DNA from: Gallibacterium melopsittaci
GTDB taxonomy: Bacteria; Pseudomonadota; Gammaproteobacteria; Enterobacterales; Pasteurellaceae
Direction: 5' to 3'
Length of the DNA stretch: 64,000 bases
Assembly: GCF_042433085.1 (NCBI RefSeq)
Contig: NZ_JBHLWA010000031.1
Coordinates: 1-64,000 of the forward strand
The notes beneath the pieces are model-generated. The model was given only the letters and a program-made list of their open reading frames with translations. It did no database searches and was not told the origin of the DNA. The position numbers were made by a program, and so were the translations under genes. Shown here in pieces: positions 27,177 through 37,123 of the stretch (its first letter is position 1; each line of letters opens with the position of its first letter).

Positions 27177-27557
27177 CTACTCTTCGTGATGTTTTGCCTT
27201 ATCTTGATTTACGACTTGTGTCACTAAATTAGACATTCTCATTCCTTCAACTAATGAAGTGTCATAAATAAAACGCAATTCTGGCACAATCCGTAAACGC
27301 ATCGCTTTACCTAATAAGGAGCGAATATAAGGCGATGCTTTTTCTAAGCCAATCAATCCTTGCTTAATTTGTGCATCATCTTCATTAAATAAAAAGGTCA
27401 CGAAAATTTTTGCATAAGCCAAATCCCTTGAAACCTCAACATCAGATACTGTGACCATTCCAATGCGAGGATCTTTTACTTCACGTTGCAAAATCACTGC
27501 AATCTCTTTTTTAATTTCTTGGGCGACTCGTTGTGCTCGGCTAAATTCTCTTGCCAT
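27177..27557 (-). CDS. rbfA: Ribosome-binding factor A
   Basis: Cold-shock-associated 30S maturation factor binding near the 16S rRNA 5' helix. 126 residues with the single KH-like domain (RVAQEIKKEIAVILQREVKDPRIG, then LRIVPELRFIYD). It lies 74 bp after infB, separated by a strong hairpin, and 8 bp before truB. Confidence 0.95.
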   Translation of the reverse strand: MAREFSRAQRVAQEIKKEIAVILQREVKDPRIGMVTVSDVEVSRDLAYAKIFVTFLFNEDDAQIKQGLIGLEKASPYIRSLLGKAMRLRIVPELRFIYDTSLVEGMRMSNLVTQVVNQDKAKHHEE

Positions 27558-27570
27558 AATGAATCCTCAA

Positions 27571-27611
27571 AAATAAAACAAAGTGGTAATTTGACTCGTT
27601 ACCACTTTGTT
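27571..27611 (-). terminator. Internal terminator between infB and rbfA
   Basis: A 13-bp perfect stem (AACAAAGTGGTAA/TTACCACTTTGTT) with a 9-nt loop is followed on the minus strand by TTTATTTTTG. It lies inside the operon, 20 bp after infB and 13 bp before rbfA, so it should lower rbfA-truB expression relative to infB. Confidence 0.7.
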
Positions 27612-27631
27612 AATTATTGTTGTGCTGTTAA

Positions 27632-30211
27632 TTAAATTGAACGTTTAATTTCAATCGTTTCAAAAACTTCAATTTGGTCGCCAGTGCGAACATCATTGTA
27701 GTTCTTCACGCCGATACCACATTCCATACCATTACGAACTTCATTGACATCATCTTTAAAGCGACGAAGTGATTCTAACTCACCTTCAAAGATAACAACA
27801 TTATCACGTAATACACGGATTGGATTATGACGTTTCACTACCCCTTCAATCACCATACAACCTGCGATCGCACCAAATTTCGGTGAACGGAATACATCAC
27901 GAACTTCAGCTAAACCAATAATTTCTTGTTTAAATTCTGGTTGTAGCATACCGCTTAATGCCGCTTTAATTTCATTAATTAAATCATAGATTACTGAATA
28001 GTAGCGTAAATCAATACTTTCACTTTCTACAATCTTACGTGCAGACGCATCAGCACGAACATTAAAGCCCACTAAAATTGCATTAGATGCTGCAGCTAAA
28101 GTCGCATCAGTTTCTGTAATTCCACCTACACCAGAACCGATAATTTTCACTTTTACTTCATCAGTAGAAAGCTCTAATAATGCTTGGCAAATTGCTTCTA
28201 CTGAACCTTGTACGTCCGCTTTGACAATAATATTTAATTCAGAAACATCACCCTCAGTCATACTGCTAAACATATTTTCAAGTTTCGCTTTTTGTTGACG
28301 AGCGAGTTTCACTTCACGGAATTTACCTTGACGATATAACGCTACTTCACGAGCTTTCTTTTCATCACGCACCACTGTCATTTCATCCCCAGCAGCTGGT
28401 ACGCCAGATAAACCTAAAATTTCTACTGGAATAGATGGGCCTGCCGTTTTGACTTCTTTGCCGATTTCATTACGCATTGCACGCACACGACCATACTCTA
28501 AGCCGCAAAGTACAATATCACCACGATTGAGCGTACCTGATTGAACTAATACGGTTGCAACTGGACCACGACCTTTATCAAGATAAGATTCAATCACGAC
28601 ACCACTTGCCATTCCATCTTTCACTGCGGTAAGTTCAAGCACTTCTGCTTGTAATAGAATCGCATCTAATAGATCATCAATACCGATTCCTTTTTTCGCA
28701 GATACATTGACAAATTGTGTATCACCACCCCAATCTTCAGAAATAACACCATGTTGAGATAATTCAGTTTTTACGCGATCTGGATCAGCTTCTGGTTTAT
28801 CAATTTTATTTACCGCTACAACTAACGGTACATTTGCTGCCTTAGCATGTTGAATTGCTTCAATAGTTTGTGGCATTACACCATCATCCGCAGCGACCAC
28901 AAGTACCACGATATCTGTTGCTTGTGCACCACGCGCACGCATCGACGTAAATGCAGCGTGTCCTGGCGTATCTAAGAAGGTAATATCACCATTTGGTGTA
29001 TGTACGTGATATGCCCCGATATGCTGGGTAATACCACCCGCTTCGCCCGCAGCCACTTTTGCTTTACGAATATAGTCAAGCAATGATGTTTTACCATGGT
29101 CAACGTGTCCCATAATAGTAACAACTGGTGCACGTGGTTCTGATTCAGCATTCATATCACGATCGCTTAATACCGCTTCTTCTAACTCATTTTCACGACG
29201 TAATACGACTTTGTGTCCCATTTCTTCAGCAACTAATTGAGCTGTTTCTTGATCAATCACTTGGTTGATCGTTGCCATTGCACCCATTTTCATCATTGTT
29301 TTAATGACTTCTGTTGCTTTAACCGCCATCTTATTCGCAAGTTCACCAACTGTAATGGTTTCGCCAATCACGACATCACGAGATACTGGTTGTGCTGGCT
29401 TAGTAAAGCTTTGTTGTAATGCACTCTTACGATTTGCTTTCTTATTACCTTTACCATTTTGTTGATTATTACGGCGGTTCGCTTCACGTTCATTTTTAGA
29501 AGACTCTTCATCACGACCATTTTTCTTGGTTTTGGTAACTTTCTTACCACGGCCACGATTTTCATTACGTCGATCTTCCTCATTTTCAGCTTCTCGTGCA
29601 TAAGAAGAGGTAAAGTGATAATCAGAGTAATCATCTGCATCATCATCATCCATATCTTCATCAGAAAAATCAGCATAACGTTTTGCATCTTCTGCAGCTT
29701 TTCTTGCTTGTTCTTCTGCTTTTTGACGTGCAGCCTCTTCCGCTTTACGACGGAATTCCGCTTCTTCTGCTTTGCGTTTTTGTTTATTTTCATCTTTTTC
29801 TGATGAAGCTTTTTTCGCAGATTCTGTTTTCTTCGCTGCAGCTTCTTTTTGAGCTTGTTCAGCTTCTTTTTTCGCTTTTGCTTCTGCTGCTTGTTTTGCT
29901 TTCTCTTCTGCTTCTCTCTTCGCTTTCGCCTCAGCAGCTTGTTTTGCTTTTTCTTCTGCCTCTTTCTTCGCTTTTGCTTCAGCTTCCTGACGAGCTTTTG
30001 CTTCTAAACGCGCTTGTTCAGCAGCTTGTTTTTCCATTTCTGCTTGTGCACGAGTATCAATCACACGCGTTTTACGTGTTTCAATTTTTACTTCTTTACT
30101 TTTACCACTACCATTTTGTTGCACCGTTAACGTACTATGCGTTGAACGTTTCAACTTCAATTTAGTTGGCTTTTTCTCTGTTACTTGGGTATCAGTTTTT
30201 TGATCAGTCAT
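27632..30211 (-). CDS. infB: Translation initiation factor IF-2
   Basis: GTPase that recruits initiator tRNA to the 30S subunit and promotes subunit joining. About 859 residues. The N-terminal third is a highly charged Lys/Glu/Ala region with repeated EEKAKQAAEAKAK units (about residues 80-190), typical of gammaproteobacterial IF-2. The G domain follows with GHVDHGKTS, DTPGHAAF, NKID and SAK motifs, then domains II to IV. The start ATG 30211 (MTDQKTDTQ) is preceded by AAGGTGG and lies 16 bp after the nusA stop; nine upstream codons overlapping nusA are rejected. Confidence 0.96.
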   Translation of the reverse strand: MTDQKTDTQVTEKKPTKLKLKRSTHSTLTVQQNGSGKSKEVKIETRKTRVIDTRAQAEMEKQAAEQARLEAKARQEAEAKAKKEAEEKAKQAAEAKAKREAEEKAKQAAEAKAKKEAEQAQKEAAAKKTESAKKASSEKDENKQKRKAEEAEFRRKAEEAARQKAEEQARKAAEDAKRYADFSDEDMDDDDADDYSDYHFTSSYAREAENEEDRRNENRGRGKKVTKTKKNGRDEESSKNEREANRRNNQQNGKGNKKANRKSALQQSFTKPAQPVSRDVVIGETITVGELANKMAVKATEVIKTMMKMGAMATINQVIDQETAQLVAEEMGHKVVLRRENELEEAVLSDRDMNAESEPRAPVVTIMGHVDHGKTSLLDYIRKAKVAAGEAGGITQHIGAYHVHTPNGDITFLDTPGHAAFTSMRARGAQATDIVVLVVAADDGVMPQTIEAIQHAKAANVPLVVAVNKIDKPEADPDRVKTELSQHGVISEDWGGDTQFVNVSAKKGIGIDDLLDAILLQAEVLELTAVKDGMASGVVIESYLDKGRGPVATVLVQSGTLNRGDIVLCGLEYGRVRAMRNEIGKEVKTAGPSIPVEILGLSGVPAAGDEMTVVRDEKKAREVALYRQGKFREVKLARQQKAKLENMFSSMTEGDVSELNIIVKADVQGSVEAICQALLELSTDEVKVKIIGSGVGGITETDATLAAASNAILVGFNVRADASARKIVESESIDLRYYSVIYDLINEIKAALSGMLQPEFKQEIIGLAEVRDVFRSPKFGAIAGCMVIEGVVKRHNPIRVLRDNVVIFEGELESLRRFKDDVNEVRNGMECGIGVKNYNDVRTGDQIEVFETIEIKRSI

Positions 30212-30227
30212 CTGTACACCACCTTGA

Positions 30228-31715
30228 TTATTCTTCATTGCCGAACCAGCAGATATTGCGTGCTGCCATAATTAAATTTGCAGCTTGTTCTGCCGAAAGT
30301 TCTTCAATATCACTTAAATCATCAACACCTTGCTCTGCAAGTTCCTCTAAAGTTGTAATTTTCTTCTCAGCCAATTTAACGGCTAAATGGCGATTCATAC
30401 CTTCTAAATTGAGCAAGGCTTCTTCTACATTTACATTCGCTAAAGCGGCTTCTTCAGCTAACGCAATTTTTGTTAATGCGTCTTTCGCTCGATTACGCAA
30501 CTCTTCCGCAAGATCTTCATCAAAACCATCAATCTCTAATAACTCTTCCACTGGCACATATGCAATTTCTTCTAATTTGCTAAAGCCTTCTTCTGATAGC
30601 AATGCTGCGAAGTCTTCATCAAGATCCAATGCATCCATAAAGAGATTAATTGTTTTTTGATTTTCTGCTTGATGTTTATTCTCTAGATCGTCACTACTCA
30701 TTACATTTAGTGTCCAACCTGTTAATTGTGAAGCTAATTTCACATTTTGTCCGTTACGGCCAATTGCTTGAGCAAGGTTTGCTGCTTCAACGGCGATATC
30801 CATAGATTTCTTATCTTCATCAACAACGATTGAAACAACGTCAGCTGGTGCCATCGCATTAATCACAAATTGCGCTGGATTATCATCCCAAAGCACGATA
30901 TCTACACGCTCACCATCCAATTCATTAGTAATGGCTTGAACACGTGCACCACGCATCCCAACACACGCACCAACAGGATCAATGCGTTTATCGTGACTTT
31001 TCACAGCAATTTTTGCTCGTACGCCAGGGTCACGAGTCGCTGCTTTAATCTCAATCACACCTTCACCAATTTCAGGCACTTCAATTTTGAATAACTCAAT
31101 TAACATTTCTGGTTTAGCACGAGTAACAAAAAGTTGAACACCTTTAGCTTCAGGATTAACTTTATAAAGCACACCACGCACACGGTCACCAGCACGGAAA
31201 TTTTCGCGAGGCAATAAATCTTCACGTAGAATCATTGCTTCTGCTTGGTTACCTAAGTCAAGGATAACATTCTCACGGTTCACTTTTTTGACGACGCCAG
31301 TGATAATTTCACCTTCTCTTTCTTTAAATTGTTCAACCACTTTATTACGTTCCGCATCACGAATTTTGGCACTAATTACTTGGCGTGCGGTTTGCATCGT
31401 AATACGATCAAATGCGATAGATTCAATTTCATCTTCAATATATTCACCGAGTTTAATCTCTGGCTCTTCCATTTGTGCAGCTTCTAGCGTAATTTCTCTC
31501 GTTGGATGAGTAACATGTTCAACCACTAACCAACGGCGATAAGTAACGAAATCACCAGTTTTCTGGTTAATTGATACACGAACTTCAATATCTTGTTCAT
31601 ATTTTTTCTTAGTTGAAATCGCTAATGCACTTTCTAATGCTTCGAAAATCTTCTCTCGAGGCAATAACTTTTCATTTGATACAGCTTCTGCAGCTAATAA
31701 AATCTCTTTGCTCAT
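30228..31715 (-). CDS. nusA: Transcription termination/antitermination factor NusA
   Basis: Binds RNA polymerase and modulates pausing, termination and antitermination. 495 residues, the same as E. coli. Domains in order: N-terminal polymerase-binding domain (1-130), S1 (about 135-200), KH1 and KH2 (about 205-345, with GACVGMRGARVQ and IGRNGQNVKLASQLTGW) and two acidic repeats (about 365-490). It lies 32 bp after rimP. In E. coli NusA represses its own operon. Confidence 0.97.
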   Translation of the reverse strand: MSKEILLAAEAVSNEKLLPREKIFEALESALAISTKKKYEQDIEVRVSINQKTGDFVTYRRWLVVEHVTHPTREITLEAAQMEEPEIKLGEYIEDEIESIAFDRITMQTARQVISAKIRDAERNKVVEQFKEREGEIITGVVKKVNRENVILDLGNQAEAMILREDLLPRENFRAGDRVRGVLYKVNPEAKGVQLFVTRAKPEMLIELFKIEVPEIGEGVIEIKAATRDPGVRAKIAVKSHDKRIDPVGACVGMRGARVQAITNELDGERVDIVLWDDNPAQFVINAMAPADVVSIVVDEDKKSMDIAVEAANLAQAIGRNGQNVKLASQLTGWTLNVMSSDDLENKHQAENQKTINLFMDALDLDEDFAALLSEEGFSKLEEIAYVPVEELLEIDGFDEDLAEELRNRAKDALTKIALAEEAALANVNVEEALLNLEGMNRHLAVKLAEKKITTLEELAEQGVDDLSDIEELSAEQAANLIMAARNICWFGNEE

Positions 31716-31747
31716 GGTTATCTCTCTATTAATTCATACAATTCTGA

Positions 31748-32209
31748 TTAAAAGGTAATTTTTGGCACGATATTTGCTTTTTGGATATTACTAAACGCGA
31801 ATACTTGTGGTTGTCCTTCTACATTTAAGGTAATCATATCGCCATCAACACTCACTAAATTGCCTTGCCATTTACGACGACCTGCCATTGCAATTCGTAA
31901 ATGAACGATCACTTCTTGTCCAATAAAACGTTGATAGTGAGCTAATGTAAATAAGGGACGATCTAATCCAGGTGATGACACTTCAAGGTTGTATTTATCG
32001 CTAATTGGATCTTCAACATCCAAAATTGCGCCTACTTCACGACTTACATCACTACAATCATCAATAGTTACGCCATTTTCCTTATCAATATATATACGGA
32101 CTGTTGAATAGCGACCTGCTCGAGTACACTCGATACCGACTAGCTCAAAGCCCATGCCTTCAACAGTTGGTTGTAATAGATCTTGTAATTTTTGTTCTAG
32201 CGTTGCCAA
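31748..32209 (-). CDS. rimP: Ribosome maturation factor RimP
   Basis: Needed for late 30S assembly. 153 residues with the family N-terminal domain (GFELVGIECTRAGRYSTVRIYID, then DCSDVSREVGAILDVEDPI and YNLEVSSPGLDRPLF) and a C-terminal SH3-like domain. It is the first protein gene after initiator tRNA metY and two terminators, at the conserved head of the nusA operon. Confidence 0.95.
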   Translation of the reverse strand: MATLEQKLQDLLQPTVEGMGFELVGIECTRAGRYSTVRIYIDKENGVTIDDCSDVSREVGAILDVEDPISDKYNLEVSSPGLDRPLFTLAHYQRFIGQEVIVHLRIAMAGRRKWQGNLVSVDGDMITLNVEGQPQVFAFSNIQKANIVPKITF

Positions 32210-32245
32210 AGATAATCTCCTTGTTAATTGTCAAATTAAAGGTAT

Positions 32246-32266
32246 AAAAAAAGGGCTATTAAGCCC
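32246..32266 (-). terminator. Second terminator between metY and rimP
   Basis: Stem GGGCT/AGCCC with a 4-nt loop, followed by TTTTTTTA on the minus strand, 37 bp upstream of the rimP start. Confidence 0.65.
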
Positions 32267-32324
32267 CGTTTCTTCGTGTTTACCAAACTGAACAAATAAA
32301 TTTTTATTACAAAATTTATTCCAC

Positions 32325-32345
32325 AAAAAAACCCCTAACGGGGCC
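32325..32345 (-). terminator. First terminator downstream of metY
   Basis: Stem CCCC/GGGG with loop GTTA, followed by TTTTTTTG on the minus strand, about 35 nt after the tRNA 3' end. Confidence 0.7.
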
Positions 32346-32379
32346 TCTCACTCTTTAACCAAATTCCAATTATTGGAAT

Positions 32380-32456
<77 letters not shown>

Positions 32457-32473
32457 TCTGAAATCTGTGGCGT

Positions 32474-32501
32474 ATTATACATATATTTAACTGTACATCA
32501 A
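32474..32501 (-). promoter_or_regulatory. Promoter of the metY-nusA operon
   Basis: On the minus strand TTGATG (32501-32496) and TATAAT (32479-32474) are spaced by 16 bp. The tRNA starts 17 bp after the -10. Confidence 0.75.
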
Positions 32502-32552
32502 GTACTTTATCTATTTATCAAGATAAGTGAGGAAAAATAGTACACCCTCTAT

Positions 32553-32587
32553 AAAAAAGGTGCGATCAAATAAATGATTGCACCTTT
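32553..32587 (-). terminator. Intrinsic terminator of sstT
   Basis: A 13-bp stem (AAAGGTGCGATCA/TGATTGCACCTTT, one wobble) with a 6-nt loop, then TTTTATAG on the minus strand, 27 bp after the sstT stop. Confidence 0.75.
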
Positions 32588-32614
32588 AACACGAATTATC
32601 TGTTACAAGATTTC

Positions 32615-33865
32615 TTACGCTTGTTGACTTTTTCTCTCTTCTTCAATACAAGCTGCTGCAGTGAAGATAACATCTGTTGATGAATTCAAAGCAGTTTCAG
32701 TTGAGTCTTGTAATACACCAATGATAAAACCTACCCCAATAACTTGCGCTGCGACATCATTTGAAATACCAAACAAGCTACAAGCCAATGGAATTAATAA
32801 TAATGAACCACCAGCAACACCAGATGCTCCACACGCACAGATACTCGCTACAATACTGAGTAATAATGCAGTTGGAATACTCACTTCAATACCTAAAGTA
32901 TGTACCGCAGCTAACGTTAAGATAGTAATGGTAATTGCTGCACCACCCATATTGATAGTTGCACCTAATGGAATAGAAACTGAATAAGTTTCTTCTTTTA
33001 AACCTAAACGTTGTGCTAACTCCATATTCACTGGAATATTTGCTGCAGAACTACGCGTTAAGAATGCAGTTAAGCCACTCACACGAATACATTTCCATAC
33101 TAATGGATATGGATTTGAACGGATTTTCCAATAAACTAATAAAGGATTCACGACAAACGCAACAAATAGCATTGAACCAACTAATACAGCTAATACTTGA
33201 ACATAACCACCTAATGCTGATAATCCTTTATCCGCTAGTGTTGAAGCCACAAGACCAAATACCCCAACTGGTGCAAATGCAATCACGACTTTCACAATCA
33301 TTGAAATTGCTTCTGAAATATCACCAAGTAAGGTTTTAGTAGAATCTGACGCATGACGTAATGCCACACCTAGACCAATCGCCCAAGCTAAGATACCAAT
33401 AAAGTTAGCATTGAATAATGCTGTTACTGGGTTATCAATGACATTAAATACTAATGTACTTAACACTTGAATCACACTTTCAGGTGGAGCAATTGATTTT
33501 TCAGCATCGGCTAATGCCAATACGGTTGGGAACATAAAACTTGCAATCACTGCTACAAGTGCTGATAAAAATGTACCTAAAAGATAGAGATACAAAATAC
33601 TTTTTAAATTATTCTTTTCACCCACTTTACGGTTAGCAATTGCAGCAATAACCAACACGAAAATCAAAATAGGTGCAATAGATCGTAACGAACGCACGAA
33701 AATTTGTCCAAGAAAGCTGACATCTTCCGCCAAGTTTGTTCCTAATACAGGCTCCAAGTAAGGGGCAATTAGTGCTAAAAGAATCCCTAACAATAGACCA
33801 GTTGCGACTCTTTTTACTAAGGAACCTTGAAAAAGTAATGCTGTAAAACGAGATGAAGTAACCAT
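32615..33865 (-). CDS. sstT: Serine/threonine:sodium symporter SstT
   Basis: DAACS-family inner-membrane transporter driving serine and threonine uptake with sodium. 416 residues (E. coli 414) with eight membrane segments and two re-entrant loops. The family core SRSSAANIPVNMELAQRLG-like segment (here TRSSAANIPVNMELAQ) and GATINMGGAAITITILTLAA are present. It is transcribed alone. Confidence 0.95.
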   Translation of the reverse strand: MVTSSRFTALLFQGSLVKRVATGLLLGILLALIAPYLEPVLGTNLAEDVSFLGQIFVRSLRSIAPILIFVLVIAAIANRKVGEKNNLKSILYLYLLGTFLSALVAVIASFMFPTVLALADAEKSIAPPESVIQVLSTLVFNVIDNPVTALFNANFIGILAWAIGLGVALRHASDSTKTLLGDISEAISMIVKVVIAFAPVGVFGLVASTLADKGLSALGGYVQVLAVLVGSMLFVAFVVNPLLVYWKIRSNPYPLVWKCIRVSGLTAFLTRSSAANIPVNMELAQRLGLKEETYSVSIPLGATINMGGAAITITILTLAAVHTLGIEVSIPTALLLSIVASICACGASGVAGGSLLLIPLACSLFGISNDVAAQVIGVGFIIGVLQDSTETALNSSTDVIFTAAACIEEERKSQQA

Positions 33866-34043
33866 AATTATAATATCTATAAGTGTTGTGTTGATGATTA
33901 AGAGATCTGATGATCTCCGCCCAACGCTAAAGATAGCGGAAATTATGAATTATGCAAATGAAATAAGCGAAAAATAATCTTTTTTCTTAATTAATAAAAT
34001 TTATATAAAAAATATTTGTATTTTTTAAAAATTATCTATTTAT

Positions 34044-35189
34044 TTAGCCTTTGCCGATGGTGTTTTTTTCTAAACTTTTTAATAGAACTTCACCATAAGG
34101 TTTTCGCCAGGATTGCAATAAATCAGGTAATTTAGTTATTACCTCACCAGACCAATACCATTTTAATAATTGATGTAAATTCTTCTTACTTGCAATCACT
34201 TGTAGAGGTAATTGTTCTTTTACTAATTGTTTTAATGTTTTTTGTAGTAAAGTCATTTGTCTTTTATATTCAGCTCGTTCAGCAATATTCTCTATCAACT
34301 CAGGATATTCCTCTGTGGGAATACGTTTCGCTTGTTCAATGAGTAGCAGTAACTTTTTACCGTGCCGTTTTACTTCCATAGGATGCAAGCCTAATTCTAA
34401 TAATTGTGACGTATGCTTCGGTGCATGCGTTGCAACTTGAATTAAGCCCTCATTACTCACAATAAAATTTAAGGCTAAATTACGCTTTATTCCTTCTTGC
34501 AAACGCCATCTTGCTAAAAATTTTAAATTATTCAATTCAGCACGATTTAAACGCCAAGCATTGCCAACCTCTAAATAAGCTCGGTCTGGTACAACTTGTT
34601 TGCACCGTTTTTCTGCAAAAAATTGACATTCCTGTTTTATTGCCGCTATCCATGGTGAATTTTCCATCGTGATACACATATGTTGATAAACTGGCAATAA
34701 GTAATAAACATCTGCTGCTGCATATTGTAATTGACGTTCACTCAATGGACGCTTCAGCCAATCAGTACGCGACATTTTTTTATCTAAACTAATTTGTAAA
34801 TAATGTTCTACTAATAATGCAAAGCCTGCCGAAAGTGGAAAACCTAAAAAATTTGCTGCAATTTGTGTATCTAAAATTGGTTGTGGTAATTGTCCAAATT
34901 GTTGGTAAAAGATCTCAATATCTTCTCCACTTGCATGCAAAACTTTCAATACTTTTTGATTTGCTAATAATTCAATAAATGGCTGCCAATCTGAAATAGC
35001 TAAAGGATCAATTAACGCAACTTGATTAGCAAAATAGAGTTGAATTAAACCTAATTTTGGATAATAACTTCTTACTCGTTCAAATTCAGTATCTAGGGCA
35101 ACAACGGTATATTGCTGTGCTTCTTGGCAAACTTGTTGTAATTGAGAGTTTTCTTGAATAATTTGATAAGGAATGGATAAATTTTTCAT
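34044..35189 (-). CDS. rnd: Ribonuclease D
   Basis: 3'-5' exonuclease that trims tRNA and small RNA precursors. About 381 residues (E. coli 375). DEDDy exonuclease motifs: ALDTEFERVR (about residue 22), HASGEDIEIFYQ and YAAADVYYLLPVY; HRDC domains follow. The start is MKNLSIPYQ at 35189. A longer frame of 16 codons upstream would run through the fadD terminator hairpin and is rejected. It lies downstream of fadD, as in E. coli. Confidence 0.93.
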   Translation of the reverse strand: MKNLSIPYQIIQENSQLQQVCQEAQQYTVVALDTEFERVRSYYPKLGLIQLYFANQVALIDPLAISDWQPFIELLANQKVLKVLHASGEDIEIFYQQFGQLPQPILDTQIAANFLGFPLSAGFALLVEHYLQISLDKKMSRTDWLKRPLSERQLQYAAADVYYLLPVYQHMCITMENSPWIAAIKQECQFFAEKRCKQVVPDRAYLEVGNAWRLNRAELNNLKFLARWRLQEGIKRNLALNFIVSNEGLIQVATHAPKHTSQLLELGLHPMEVKRHGKKLLLLIEQAKRIPTEEYPELIENIAERAEYKRQMTLLQKTLKQLVKEQLPLQVIASKKNLHQLLKWYWSGEVITKLPDLLQSWRKPYGEVLLKSLEKNTIGKG

Positions 35190-35201
35190 CTTTTCTAGCT
35201 C

Positions 35202-35230
35202 AAAAAAATAAGGCATGAAACTCATGCCTT
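35202..35230 (-). terminator. Intrinsic terminator of fadD
   Basis: A 9-bp perfect stem (AAGGCATGA/TCATGCCTT) with a 3-nt loop and ATTTTTTTG on the minus strand. It lies between fadD and rnd, immediately before the rnd start. Confidence 0.8.
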
Positions 35231-35277
35231 TTAACAATTAACAAAGTCTTATAATCATCAACTCGCTAAAACACCAA

Positions 35278-36987
35278 TTACGATTCTTCAACATTATTCG
35301 TCATTGTATTGGCATGTTTTGCTAACTCCTCTTCGCGTACAACACGACGTAAAATTTTACCTACATTACTTTTCGGCAACTCTTCACGGAATTCAATCTC
35401 TTTTGGAATCTTATATCCCGTTAAATAATTACGACAATGTTTACGTAACTCATCACGCGTCAAACTTTCATCTTTTTTAGCAACAACAGCTTTAATAATT
35501 TCACCTGAAACTGGATGTGGAATTCCAATGACAGCCGCTTCTTTTACCTTAGGATTCAGCATAATCACATCTTCAACTTCATTTGGATAAACATTAAAAC
35601 CAGACACAATGATCATATCTTTTTTACGATCTACAATTCGTAGCTGGTAATCATCATCCATTTCCACAATGTCACCCGTTGCCATCCAGCCATCTTTCAA
35701 GACTGCTGCGGTTTCTTCTGGTTTATTCCAATACCCTTGCATAACTTGGGCACCTTTCACCCATAATTCACCTGGCTGATTTAGACCTAATTCATTGCCA
35801 TTATCATCCATAATTTTAATATCTGTGTCAGGCACTGGAACACCAATCTTTCCTGCATGACCAGCAAAGTTCGCAGGATTACACGCAATCAATGGTGAGC
35901 ATTCTGTCATACCGTATCCCTCTAAAATATGACAACCTGTTACTTCAAACCAACGTTGTGCTACCGCTTTTTGTACTGATACCCCTCCACCAACAGTTAA
36001 TGTTAATTGTGAAAAATCAACTTCTTTTAACTCTTCTTGATGTAACAATGAATTAAATAGGGTATTTACACCTGTAATAGCAATCGGACGATAACGTTTT
36101 AATTCTTTGATTAAATTTGGTAAATCACGTGGATTGGTAATTAATACTCCAGTTAACCCAAAATTAATAAATAACAACGCATTAACTGTTAATGAGAATA
36201 CGTGATACATCGGTAGAATAATGGTTGCATAGCGATTTTTACCCGCTTTTACAAATGGTTCTGCTAACCATTTTGCTTGAGCAATGTTATAAATCATATT
36301 GCCATGGGTAAGCATTGCACCTTTTGCAACACCTGTCGTTCCCCCTGTATATTGTAGGAAAGCCAGATCTTGTTTCCCAATATCTGGACGGATATATTGA
36401 CGATATTTTCCAATGCGTAAAACTTCACGAAAGGTTACCGCATGCGGTAATTTATATTTTGGTACTAACTTTTTAATATATTTAACAATAAAATTAACTA
36501 ATGTTCTTTTGCCAAATGAGAGTTGATCACCCATTCTGGTCAAAATCACGTGCTTAATATTCGTATTAAAGACAACTTTTTCTAAAGTAGAAGCAAAATT
36601 AGAAACAACTACAATCGCCGTTGCACCACTATCTTGTAATTGATGCTCTAATTCTCTTGGTGTATATAACGGATTAACATTCACTACGACTAATCCCGCT
36701 CGTAATACACCAAATAATGCTATCGGATATTGCAAAAGATTTGGCATCATCAACGCAACACGCTCACCACGCTCTAACTTTAATTCATTTTGTAAATAAG
36801 CGGCAAAAGCTCGGCTACGTTCTTCTAATTTACGATAAGTCAATACTTGTCCCATATTGACATAAGCAGGTCTATCTGGATGTTCTCTAACTGCTTTTTC
36901 TAGCATTTCGACTAAAGACGATAATGCCAACGTATCTGGATCCATACGTGATTCCGCTGGATAGTTTTTAACCCACAATCTTTCCAT
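35278..36987 (-). CDS. fadD: Long-chain fatty acid-CoA ligase FadD
   Basis: Activates exogenous long-chain fatty acids to acyl-CoA at the inner membrane. 569 residues (E. coli 561). The AMP-binding signature LQYTGGTTGVAKGAMLTHGN (about residue 210) and the C-terminal lid motif DRKKDMIIVSGFNVYPNEVE are complete. No complete beta-oxidation gene set is in this window, so the acyl-CoA may serve phospholipid synthesis. Confidence 0.95.
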   Translation of the reverse strand: MERLWVKNYPAESRMDPDTLALSSLVEMLEKAVREHPDRPAYVNMGQVLTYRKLEERSRAFAAYLQNELKLERGERVALMMPNLLQYPIALFGVLRAGLVVVNVNPLYTPRELEHQLQDSGATAIVVVSNFASTLEKVVFNTNIKHVILTRMGDQLSFGKRTLVNFIVKYIKKLVPKYKLPHAVTFREVLRIGKYRQYIRPDIGKQDLAFLQYTGGTTGVAKGAMLTHGNMIYNIAQAKWLAEPFVKAGKNRYATIILPMYHVFSLTVNALLFINFGLTGVLITNPRDLPNLIKELKRYRPIAITGVNTLFNSLLHQEELKEVDFSQLTLTVGGGVSVQKAVAQRWFEVTGCHILEGYGMTECSPLIACNPANFAGHAGKIGVPVPDTDIKIMDDNGNELGLNQPGELWVKGAQVMQGYWNKPEETAAVLKDGWMATGDIVEMDDDYQLRIVDRKKDMIIVSGFNVYPNEVEDVIMLNPKVKEAAVIGIPHPVSGEIIKAVVAKKDESLTRDELRKHCRNYLTGYKIPKEIEFREELPKSNVGKILRRVVREEELAKHANTMTNNVEES

Positions 36988-37087
36988 GTTTATCTTATCT
37001 TTCTTCTTCGTTAAAATTCGGTCGCTATGTTATCACAAAATTATGCTTTTTTTGTATAACTCGCTAATTTGATAGGGATTTAGGGGA

Positions 37088-37117
37088 CAAAAAAGGCTGC
37101 ATATTCAGCAACCTTTT
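37088..37117 (-). terminator. Intrinsic terminator of greA
   Basis: A stem of about 10 bp (AAAAGGTTGC/GCAGCCTTTT, one wobble) with a 7-nt loop and TTTTTTG on the minus strand, just after the greA stop. Confidence 0.75.
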
Positions 37118-37123
37118 CTGGGA

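Noticed and set aside
29860..30010. Low-complexity repeats in infB as a mobile or CRISPR-like repeat
   Set aside because: They encode the normal charged Ala/Lys/Glu-rich N-terminal region of IF-2 and are in frame and irregular.
29683..30165. A 160-residue plus-strand frame rich in Leu and Phe opposite infB
   Set aside because: It is the antisense shadow of the Lys/Glu/Ala repeat region of IF-2; its composition follows directly from that.
35190..35237. N-terminal extension of RNase D
   Set aside because: The extra codons run through the fadD terminator hairpin (35202-35230), and known RNase D proteins begin at the later ATG.
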